This document shows, piece after piece, positions 26,701-38,700 of a DNA stretch of 64,000 nucleotides (position 1 is the first letter of the stretch; each line of letters opens with the position of its first letter). Source of the stretch: Voacanga thouarsii (Eukaryota > Streptophyta > Magnoliopsida > Gentianales > Apocynaceae). Made by a program: the position numbers and the translations under genes. The DNA is taken from NCBI GenBank assembly GCA_026120185.1, contig JANUWF010002061.1, positions 3,162,001 through 3,226,000 on the forward strand, in the 5' to 3' direction. Below the pieces are notes generated by a model that saw nothing but the letters and a program-made list of their open reading frames with translations, did no database searches and was not told where the DNA came from.

Positions 26701-29700
26701 AAACTGTAAGATAAATAATGCTTTTTTAATTTAAAATAAAAATGTGTCATATACAATTTATAAGTGGTTGCCTCTAGGGCATAACCCTAACAGACTGCTT
26801 CTGATTTTTTTGCTTGCGCCTACACTTTGCTTCTTCTTCTTCTGCCGGCCGGCCTTAATTGCTGGTGGTGTTTGTTTCATTCTAATTCCTCCGACCAACT
26901 AGCCTTCATTGCTAGTATTTCTCCTCTATTTTTCTTTCTCATAGGTGCTATATAGCCGGCCTTTATTGCTGGTGTTGTTTCCAATTGGTTGATACTGATT
27001 TGTATCAAGTAGCATGTCAAAGATTATGGAGACCATGAAGACAAGAGGCTCTAGGGACTCAAGACCGAGACAAGTTATGGTGCACATATTGCAAGAAGCA
27101 GCGGTACACTCGTGAGTGTTGTTGGAAGCTTCATGGGAAGCCACTCAGCCGAGAATGGGAACAAAACACGGGACAATCCAAAAGTAGACAAGTCAATGTA
27201 GTGGTTGGCCAAATTGTTGAGCCACCAAAATTAGAAATTGTTGGTCTCAACCAAGATGAATTGGAAAGGCTGAGAGCACTCATCAGCAGTCTAGACAAGC
27301 TCTCAGGTACTTGTTTTGTGACATATTCAAGTAAGCTTTCACTTTTTATTAGATTAAATGTTTCGGATACAACCCTTTCCACCTCTTGGATCATGGATTT
27401 TGGAGCTACCGACCAAATATCTTCACCACCTATTTCCCGCGCCCGAGTAGTAGAAAAATAGCCATTGCAGATGGTTCTTTAACTACCGTGGTAGGAATTG
27501 GAAGTGTCCAAACTACCCCATTGTTAACCTTGAAAAATGTTCTCCATGTCCCTAAGCTAGCTACCAATCTGATGTTTATCCAAAAACTTGCCCATGACTT
27601 ACAATGTGTGGTGGTTTTTCATCATAATGGTTGTGTATTTCAGGAAAATAGTTCGGGAACAACGATTGGACATGCTAGAGAACTGGTTGGCCTCTACTTC
27701 CTTGAAGCAAGTCAACCAGCCATCACTAAGGGTAAACAGTTAGTGTCATTTGTTTCCAAGTCTTTGTCATCCAATAAGGAGAAAATTTAGCTCCATCATC
27801 GCCGACTTGGACATTCATCATTTCGAGTTATAAAACTCTTGTTTCCATCTTTGTTTCAACACTTAGATATTGAGTCTTTTCATTGTGAAAAATATAAACT
27901 TGCCAAATACAAACATGTAACCTTTCTAGTGAGTAATAACAGAAGTTCCATTAGTAATACCCCGTTTAACATCACCTTTATTATATGGGGAAAGTCATGC
28001 ATTGCATAACATTTATATGACATTTGATAACTTGAACCTTTTTCATGGATATATGTGATTTATGAATTGGTTAGTTCATGAATTTATTTACTTTTGTATA
28101 CTTGTTGGATTTATAAGTTGGTTAGTTCATGAATTTAGTTACTTTGATATTCTTGTTGGAGGGCTAATTAAACAAGAGTGGGAGTTAATTTGTTAGTTTC
28201 TTGGTGGACTTGAGCTTTTGTGTTATGAGTATTATTAGATGAGTATGATTGATTAGACGTGAAATTGAGTTAATTTGTTAGTTTCTTGGTGGACTTTTGT
28301 TTTATGAGTATTATTAGATGAGTATTAGTAGAAGGAACAAGAGGTGTTGTGGTTTAGTGATTAAAATAAGAGTTGTTGTGGTTTAGTGGTTGAAACAAGA
28401 GTTATTGTGGTTGAGTGGAGTGGTTAAAGCTAGAGTTGTAGTGGTTGAAGCTTGGTGTTTAATAATTGGAGACTTGAGTTTAAATCCCAACTCTTGCAAA
28501 CCTTTCCATTCTTATTTCTCAAAGTTCTCCTAAGCTAAATAAAAACCAGTTACACGCACACTCACAAAAATTCTAGCTTCCCTTATTCTCAAATTTCCCT
28601 CTGGTTTTAAGCAAAAATCACAGTACAAGACCTTAAGTTTTCTTCCCCTATTTCTGCCCAAAGCTGAACAAAAAATCAGCCTATACTTTTCTCCTTTTCC
28701 TCCTCCTATTCACTGCAATTTCAGCCAAACCAAGAAGAGTGAAAGCTGCCATTTTTCCCTTGTTTGTTCAAGAGTCCAAAACAAGGTGTAGTCCTACCAA
28801 ACAGCAAAACACCTAAACCTAACCTATAATAGCCACCAATCACACCCTAAACCTCTCGTCTACAAAACAAAAACAGCCCCCTTTTCCTTCCAAGATATCG
28901 ACCATTACAACTCCAATCACCACCAAAATCGAGACGACTAGTAGAGGTCCTTGTATTGATGATGAGGTTCGATTATATGCATGCCATGATGATGAGAGGA
29001 TTCATATCTAGCTTCTAATCATAGAAACATTGATTAAGGAAGAAAGTGAAAAAGAGATCAAGCATTGCTTTGGTTGATTATTGAGAAGAGAATATCCAAG
29101 TAAGTTCCTGCATAACTGTTTTGCTAAATATTACATGTTTGCAAATATTTTTGTACAATAATATTTGAAATGGTGTTAATATGATGATTGGAACGTTGGT
29201 TGAATATGATGAATTGTACTATGGTATTTTGATACTTGGTTTGAGAACGTGGTTATTTTATTCTCTAAATGAGTTTGTCAAATTTCAACTTTTAAACTGA
29301 AAAACGATTTCTTTTCTTTATCACTAAACGTTTTAGCAAACTTATTGTGAAAAGCCACGTTTTACAAAGATAAGGTAATCAACGATTGTGAAAACAAGGG
29401 AAATGATTCTGCCCCTAAATGGGGAGCGTTGAGTACTCAGCGGGGATAGGTTAGTGATACTAGTCTTGAAGAGCTAAAGTGAGTCTTCTGGCAGAAGGCT
29501 ACCTCCAGAAGATGAACTCAACTTAGAGAGGCGACATGACTACTTAGTCAGGCCAGTCCGAGCTAGCATATAGGTCCATGTAGACTTTATTTATCCGGAT
29601 TGGACAACCGGTGTATTGGGTGTAGAGATGGAGGAGTATATCACCCTAGTGGGAGGATCCCCCACTGCCCATTGTTGAAAGGTTACATTAGAACGCTATC

Positions 29701-32700
29701 ATGGTGGTAACCATGATATGGATTGTTATACTATTGTTTGAATCATTGCTAATCCTTACATAATAAACTTATGATTATGATGAGATGATGATTTATTGAA
29801 AACTACTTTGGATATGATGAGCAATGCTCCTTTGAATAATTGTATTGATGAAAAGTCTTGCAAACATGATTTTGTGGTTTTAATAAACCTGCATGCACGA
29901 AATGTTTATATAGAATATTTGCACACACAGGACTTATTGAGATGCCAATCTCACACTATTTTACATCATGTTTTCAGGGAAGTGCTTTTATTGAGAAGGT
30001 TGAAGACATAAGAGATGACCTTTAGTTTATTTATTTCTGCTTTGTATTTCTTTCGAGAGATGATTGTTAGTTTTAAATTCTCAGCCTTGTATAAATTTTA
30101 ACTTTGGTTGTAATAAGATTATTGAGAATTTTATCTAGTCATTTTCGTCTTTTTGTACCTCGTTATAAAGACCCCTAGTCCTTTGGAGTGGGCGACATCC
30201 CGCTTATTTGGGTACATAGGTAGTAGGGTGTTACACCATTCTTTTTCATTTAATCTATAGTGATGTCTGGGGTCCATCTACTATTGCTAATATCTCTAGG
30301 GGACGATTGTTTGTTTCCTTTATTGATGACTGTACTCGAGTTTGCTAGGTCTTACGTCTTAAACAAAAATCTGATGTCAATATTATTTTTTCAAATTTCT
30401 GCTCCATGATTAACCAGTTTGGAGTGACCATCAAGAGCGTTAGGTCTGACAATGCACGAGACTATTTCAATCAAAATCTAAGTCTATATTTTCAAAAGTA
30501 AGGGATAATCCATGAGTCATCTTGTGTGAATACCCCGTAGCAAAATGGAGTTGTAGAGAGGAAAAATAGAGATCTACTTGAAAAAACTTGAGCATTGTTA
30601 TTTGAACATCATGTACCTAAACCCTTTTGGGGGAAGGCTGTTCTTACAGCAACACATCTCATAAAACCGATTGCCATCTAGAGTCCTAGGATTTTAGAGT
30701 CTAGTGGATGTATTGTCCACCTTCTATCCTAACTTTCACACCACAGCTAATCTTGTTCCTAGAGTGTTTGGATGTACATCCTTTGTATATGTTCACAGTC
30801 ACAACTAAGGGAAATTGAATCCTAGAGCTATAAAATGTGTTTTTGTGGGATATTCGTCAACCCAAAAAGGATATAAGTGCTATCATCCACCCTCTTGAAA
30901 AATCTTTGTTTCTATGGATGTTACTTTCAATGAACGTGAATCTTACTTTCTAAACTCTTTATCTTCAGGGGGAGAAGTTTGTGAGAGAAGATGAGAGTTT
31001 AGATTTTGACTTGTTATTGGATCTTTCAACTTCAAATCAGCATCCTACTTCCTCATCCAATAGTGATCCTATCATAGTTCACTTTGAGCTATCTAAGTTT
31101 GTTACAGTTTCCTCTGAACTTGTATTTACTCAATCTCACACTGAGTTTGTTCCCAAGGATATTAGATATGGCAAAAGCAAGATGTATGCAAGGAAGAAGA
31201 CAACTGCCACCAACCCTACGCAAGTCCAAGAGTCTGATCAAGTAATGACTTTTGAACCCATATTACAAATTGAAACAGAACCAGAGGTAGAGAGTGAGAT
31301 CCATAGAGATAGTAGTGGCGTAGACTTGCTCATTGCATTGAGAAAAAGTGCAAGAGAGTGCACTAAAAGACCTTTATACCCCCTTGCACACTTTCTGTCT
31401 TTTTAGCGTTTTTCTCCGTCACACAGAACCTTCCTCAGTAACCTAGAAACCATTACTATTCCTTCCAATCTATCCGAAGTTTTATCTAATGAAAAGTGGA
31501 AACAAGCTACGAATGTAGAAATGGAGACACTGGAAAGAACAAAACATGGGAGTTTGTGGAGTTACCAGCAGAGAAGAAACCAGTAGGGTGTAAATGGGTG
31601 TACACAGTGAAATATAGAGCTAATGGTTTAGTGGAAAGATACAAGACAAGGTTGGTTGTCAAGGGTTATACTCAGACGTATGGAGTAGACTATCTAGAGA
31701 CTTTTGCTCCAGTTGCAAAATTGAATGTTGTTAGAGTCTTATTATCTTTGGCAGCCAACTTTGGATGGGATTTACAACAGTTTGATGTCAAACATGCTTT
31801 CTTGCATGGAGATCTCTAGGAGGAGATATATATGGAGATACCACCAGGTAATGGAAAAGGAGTTGCTGGCCATACAGTCTGTAGGTTAAGGAAGGCATTG
31901 TATGAGTTTAAACAATCTCCTCGAGCATGGTTCGGTAGGTTTGCCAAAGTTATGGTGATGTTAGGATACAAGCAAAGTTAAAGAGATCATACTTTGTTCA
32001 TCAAGCATTCGTCTTCAGGGAGAGTCACGATTCTCTTAGTTTATGTGGATGACATAATTGTTACAGGAAGTGATGATGATGAGAGACGTTCTTTGAGTGA
32101 GTGCTTGGCAAAAGAATTCGAGATTAAGACACTTGGGAAGCTAAAGTATTTTATTGAAATTGAAGTGACACATTCAGAGAAGAGTATTTTTCTCTCTCAA
32201 CAGAAGTATAACAACAACAACAAAGCCTTAATCCCAAGTAACTTGGGGTCGGCTACATGAACCAACGTCAGGCAACGTGTGGTCATCCACATGAATCCTC
32301 TCTCGTCACTTTCTTCTATCGAACGTCATACTGTCATCCAAATCTAACAAAGACATATCTCTCTTAATTATCTCTATCCATGTCGTTTTAGGCCTACCTC
32401 TACCTTTCCCTCTGTCTAACCTATCCTGCCTCACTCTCTCCATCGCTCTAACAGGAGCATCCCTCGGTCTTCTCTGAACGTGTCCAAACCAACGCAGACG
32501 ACTTTCTCTCATCTTTTCCTCAATAGATGCCACACCCACCTTTTTCCTAATGATCTCATTTCTAACTCTATCATTCCTAGTATATCCACACATCCACCGT
32601 AACATACGCATCTCAGCTACTTTCATTTTTTGAATATAACACCTTTTAGCTGCCCAACATTCCGTACCATATAACAAAGCAGGTCGTACGACTGCCTTGT

Positions 32701-35700
32701 AAAACTTTCCCTTTAAATTCAACGGTGCATTACGATCACAAAGAATACCAGTCGCACTCCTCCATTTCAACCAACCCGCCTTAACTCGATGTGCAACGTC
32801 GCTATCGAGCTCTCCGTCTTTCTGAATAATAGATCCTAGATAGCGAAAACAATCAGCTAACGGTATATCTCTACCTTCCAAAGTTACACTCTGGGCTATG
32901 TTTCTGCTACCACTAAACTTGCATCCCATATACTCTGTTTTACTCCTACTAATTCTGAAACCCTTGGATTCCAATGTCTGCCGCCATAACTCCAATTTAG
33001 CATTTACACCGGCTCTAGTCTCATCAATTAATACAATATCATCCGCAAACAACATACACCATGGCACAGCCTCCTGTATAGTGCAGGTCAACTCATCCAT
33101 AACGGCTGCAAAGAGGAAAGGGCTAAGCGCTGATCCTTGATGCACCCCGATATTAATAGGGAATTCTGCAGTCACTCCGGCGCCAGTCCTTACACTTGTA
33201 CATGCTCCCTCATACATATCTTTAATGAGAGTAATATACTTTATTGATACACCTTTCTTGGCCAGCACCCACCAAACTACTTCTCTAGGAACCCTGTCAT
33301 AGGCTTTTTCCAGGTCAATAAATACCATATGTAAATCTTTCTTTCTTTCCCTATGATATTCAATCATCTGCCGTAATAAATGAATTGCCTCCGTAGTGGA
33401 ACGCCCAGGCATAAAACCAAACTGATTATCTGAAATTTGTATAATGCCCCGTAACCTCTGTTCAATCACTCTCTCCCAAAGCTTCATAGTATGACTCATG
33501 AGTTTAATCCCACGGTAATTGGCACAATCCTGGACATCTCCTTTATTCTTGTACAGAGGAATCAGAGTACTCTTCCTCCACTCTGTAGGCATCCTATTAA
33601 CTTTATATATCTTGTTGAACAGACTTGTCAGCCACGTAATACCTATATCTCCTAAACACTTCCAAACCTCGATCGGTATACCATCCGGTCCTACGAGCTT
33701 TTTTGGACTCATCCTTTTAAGCGCATCACGGATTTCATGCTTCTGAATACGACGAATCCATGCACGGTTAACCTCTTCGTTCGAAAGCGCCAGGCTACCT
33801 ACACTCGGAACTTGGACTTGACTCCCGTTGAATAACTTATCAAAATATGATCTCCATCTCTCCTTTATTTCTTCATCCTTAACTAAAACATTGTGGTTTT
33901 CGTCCTTTACACATTTCACTACACCTATATCCCTCGTCTTCTTCTCCTTGTAATGCGCCAGTCTATATATATTCTTCTCTCCGTCTTTGGTATCTAACTT
34001 TTCATATAAATCCTTGTAAACTATGGCTCTTGCGTTTCGACGACTTCTTTAGCTTTTCTTCTCGCGACCTTGTATTTCTCAAAATTTTCATCACTCCTAC
34101 ACCTTCCTAAGTTTCTATAGCACTCTCTTTTACTCCTTACGGCTTCTTTCACTTCGTTGTTCCACCACGACACATCCTTGTTAAGAGGTATTTTTCCTTT
34201 AGATTCCCCAAGCACTTCCTTAGCTACTCGTCCTAATACATTGAGCCATCTTTCTCCACATAGTATCCGGATCCGAATCCATATCGGAAGACCAATTATC
34301 CGCCTCAACTACCTTATTGACAAAGGCTATTCTTTCATCCCCCCGAAGCTTCCACCACCTAATCCTAGGGTCAACTCGAAAATTCTGCTTGCTTACTCTT
34401 TTTCCTAAAATTAAAATCGAGGACCAACGACTCGTGTTGCGTAACTACACTCTCACCGGAATAACTTTACAATCCGTACACCCACTACGAAACCTACGCC
34501 TCATAATAAAGAAGTCTATCCGATCGGCATTTAACCCGCTTCTAAAGGTCACTAAGTGAGAATCTCTCTTCTTAAACCAAGTATTTGCTATGGTCAAATC
34601 ATAGGCCAAGGCAAAATCAAGAATAGCAGTTCTCGCTTCGTTTTTAGCTCCGAAACCACGACCTCCATGAACACTCTCAAACCCGCTCTTATCGGTACCT
34701 ACATGTCCGTTTAGATCACCACCAATGAAAAGCTTTTCTACACACGGTACACTCGGACAATCTCATCTAAATCATCCCAGAACTGTTGCCTAACCGAATC
34801 ATCGAGTCCTACTTGCGGCGCATACGCACTAATAACAGTAGTAATCTCGCCGCCAATCATGATCTTGATGCTCAAAATCCTATCACTCTTCCTCTGTACT
34901 TCAATCACATCATCAATAAACTTACGATCAATAATAATTCCGACTCCATTTCTATTTCTAACTCTACCTGAATACCAAAGCTTATAACCCCATGGAGTGA
35001 CTACTCTCGCCTTCTCACCTACCCACTTGGTTTCCTGAAGAAACAAAATGCTAATCTTTCTCCTCCGCATTACCTCAACTAGCTCTGTCAATCTACCGGT
35101 CAAAGATCCTATATTCCTTGTAACTAGATGAATCCTATTCCTGTAGACTGTCTTTTTTACCCTACACCCTTGCATATTTGACACCGCATCTGGGGACCGA
35201 CACGGCGCGTTGCTTCCGGGCAACGACCTAGCAACCCTCGCATATTTGTCACTACACCCAGGTCTAGGAAGTGCAACGCGTTGCTGAGTAGGGAACGCCC
35301 CCACGAAGTCAATCGATTGGTTCATGTCATAGATGTGACTATGTTTTATGCTGGCCGTCACAAGCCTACCGCAACTCTCCTCCTTTATCCGGGCTTGAGA
35401 CCGGCAATGAACACCGCAGACAAAACCCGTGGAGCTCACCGTAGAAGTATGTAACTGATCTACTCAAGGAGACAGGAAAAACAACATGCAAACCAGGTGA
35501 GTACTCCAATAGATCCAAATATAAAGCTTGGACTAGCAGAGGAAGATGCTATGGTGGACAAATGGGTCTATCAAAGTTTGGTAGGAAAGCTCATTTATTT
35601 GTCCCACACACAACCGGATATAGCTTATGTTGTGAGTGTGATTAGTCAATTTATGCACAGTCCAAAAGAGGTTCATCTTCAAGCAGCACACAGGGTGTTG

Positions 35701-38700
35701 CAGTATTTTAAAGGTACACTAGGAAGAGAACTTCTTTTTAGGAGAAGTGGGGGCTTAATGCTTGAAGCCTATACAGATGCTGATTATGTTGGGTCATTGA
35801 TTGATAGAAGATCGACCACTGGATATTATACATTCCTTGGTGGGAATTTTGTGACATGGATGAGTAAAAAACAAAATGTAGTAGCATGGTCTAGTGCAGA
35901 GGCTGAGTTTCGAGTGATGGCTCAAGGAGTATGTGAGTTTCTTTGGTTAAAGATCATTCTACAAGGCATAAGGATCAAGTTGAAGGGCCCAGTGAAACTT
36001 TACTCCGATAATAAATTTGCAATTAGCATAGCTCACAATCCTGTGTAGCATGATCGGACAAAGCATATTGAAATTGACAGATTTTTTATCAAGGAGAAAT
36101 TAGAAAGTGGAATTGATTTGCACACCTTATGTGTCTACAAATAATTAGCTTGCTGATGTGTTAACCAAATATTAAGTGGTCCAATGTTTGAAAATATTGT
36201 ATCCAAGTTGGGAATGGAGTGTAATACCCCATATTAGACCACCTTTAGTAAGTGGGGGGAAAAGTCGTGCATGTGATATTGTTTTATACCACATTTGATT
36301 ATTTGAATTATTTCCATGAAAATATCAATTTGTTGTTGCATGAATTATTTTGTTCTTGAAGTGGTTGTGGTATTTGAGGTAGTTGAGTTTTATTTTATTG
36401 AAGAGAATTTATTAGAAAAGGGGATGGAGTAAGTGAGTAAGGGTTAAGGGAATTTATTAGGAGAATATTTGTCAGGAATCAATGTGGTTTAGCGGATAAA
36501 GCTTGGTATTTAATTCATGGTGAGCTTGGGTTCGAATCCTAGTTATCTCAAATCCTTTCCTTCCTTTTATTTTCCTTCTACCCTAATTTTCCCTAGCCTT
36601 GGCCAAAATCTTTAAGGTTTTAGAGACCAATTTCCTAAAAATTGGGGGTGTGCTTTATCTTGAAAATTATTTTATAAAATGAGTAAATTAAATTTTTGTT
36701 CCTAATATCCTATCATAATGTTTTAGAGAATTTTAAAGATTACTAATCTAGATTTTTAAAAGCTATATCCAAGTAATATATTAGGAGGTAAAATATAGGA
36801 GATTATATAGGTATTGTTTTCAAGGAGATAAATCCCCATATTTTAATCTTTTTCAAATAATATATATATTTTTTAAGAAAATAGAAGGCAAAGAGCTGGA
36901 TTTAAATGAGATGTTTGTCTCTTGGATTAAGCCAAGAGTTTCGAAAGTTTGAAGGGGGAAAAGGAAGGGGAAAATTCGGTAGCTTCAAGGATTAGGAAAC
37001 CAGAATTTTCCTTACCAAATAACTGTTTAATAACTATTTAAAAATTACTCAAATTAGTATAGGACATTAATTAAGCTACTCCCTAAATAAATGACCTAAT
37101 TCCTTTCTAGGGTTTTCTGGAAAATTTCCTCATAGCAGCCGCCACACATAGGTAAAGATAACTTAACAAAAAGCACTCCAAAACTTAGTTAGGGTTAACT
37201 AAGAAAACCCTAACCAATTAGGACTTGATTTCAGCCAAAAGAATACCATAATTTCAGCTCCATTGCCCTCAGAATTTCGGCCACCTTAAGCTCCCTTCTG
37301 CATGAAACTTCCAGCCAAAAACCTGCTCCAAAAACCCCTCTAGCTGTCAAGCAAAAACAGCTACACAAAACCCTAATCTTTCCTCCTCCCAATTTCGTCC
37401 AAGAGGAAGGCAGAAATCAACTTCTTTCATCTCTTTTTGCTCCCTTATTGTGGCAACAATAACAACTAGAAATCAGTCACAAAAGCCAGCCCTAAACCCC
37501 CTTAAACCTTGCTAGAATTCGGCTACAGCAATAGGGACAAAAGCTGTCACCTTTTCCTTCTTGTGATCAAGAGTCCAAAACAAGAAGAACCTCTCCCAAA
37601 CCCTAAAACACCTCAACCTAACCTATTCCCTTCATCAAACCAGCCACAATCAAACCCTAAACACCCTCTACTGCTCAAGAATTCCAGCTGCCACCCTCTC
37701 CAAGGATTTCGTCCTTAGCAACCTCCGAGCATCTCCAAACTTGAAATCTAAACCTAAGGTGAGTAACCCTTCAAACCCTTTCAACTTTCATTCAAATAAT
37801 CTTCTTCTTTTCTCCTCAATCTCAGTCATCAAGGGGCTGATCCTTGTCTCCTTTTATTGAAGATTTTTGAACAAGAAGGCCAAGAGCATTACAATCAACC
37901 TTTCTTCCTCAAGTGAACCCAAGCAACCACCAAAGGCGCCACCTTTGCACTTAGTGTGTGTGTCGTCAAAGGTATTCTTGGTCTCAATCCCTTTTTGCTT
38001 AAATAAGGTTGCTTTATGGTGATGTTGTTATGCATGGAGGCTAGATGAAAGTATGAATAGACTATATTGTTGAGTTTGAGGGTTCAATGGAATGAGCTAG
38101 GCATGTATGTATTTGATCATGATTGATTATTGCTGTGAAGGTCTAGATCTGCAGCATGATGATTAAAGATGAGATCTTTGAATGAAAATAGGGTTATTAT
38201 ATGAGGTTTGTGGTAGACGAACATTAGGGGTCCTTGTATTGATGATGAGATTTGTTTATATGCATGCCATGATGAGATGCATGATCTTGGGAAGCTATAG
38301 TGATGAGCTAATAAAACTAGTCTATTTAGATGCCATGGATGAATTAGATGATATGATTATAGGGATTCATGATGCATAAAAAGATAAGTGGATGCATATT
38401 TAGGTTCTAATCATAGAATCATTGGTTCTAGATAAGGAAGGAAGTGAAAAAGACATCAAGCATCACTTTGATTGATTATTGAGAATATCCAGGTAAGTCC
38501 TTGCATAACTGTTTTGATATAAGTTATATGTTTGCAAGCAATTTTTACAATGTTATTTGGAATTGATGTCAACATGATGTTTAGACACAAGGATTGAGAC
38601 TTGACCAAAAATGATGAGCTATACTGGATTGTTGTGATACTTGGATTGGTAACGTGGAGGTTTGCTTTCAAAACGAATTTACTAAATTTTAATTATTCAA

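Larger units (their letters stand above)
24584..26792 (-). mobile_element. One-ended palindromic copia fragment with long LTR, nested in copia C leader
   Basis: Bases 25072-26792 look like one 1.7 kb LTR read on the minus strand (starts TGTTAGGGTTATGCCC, ends GATACCCAACA). On the same strand, just beyond it, GGCATCAGAGCC (25058-25069) resembles a copia primer site. The leader after that (25053-24842) is repeated in opposite orientation at 24584-24795. The second LTR and all coding regions are missing. Comparison with the uninterrupted leader at 1-368 shows it sits between TTCATC and CTTCT of copia C's leader. Confidence 0.7.
32210..35442 (-). mobile_element. RTE-type LINE nested in copia C
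   Basis: 3.2 kb minus-strand non-LTR retrotransposon. Flanked by an 8 bp target duplication AGAAGTAT (32202-32209, 35443-35450); the copia RT frame continues in register on the far side. The 3' end is a short ACAACAACAACA-type simple repeat on the + strand (32210-32221) and not poly(A), as in plant RTE elements. Carries an apurinic-type endonuclease and an RT. Confidence 0.9.

Noticed and set aside
34738..35439. Host gene similar to craniofacial development protein 2
   Set aside because: It is the endonuclease of an RTE LINE, flanked by the RT and a target duplication.
36484..36555. Functional tRNA gene
   Set aside because: A and B boxes are present, but I could not pair acceptor and anticodon arms, and it lies within an LTR.
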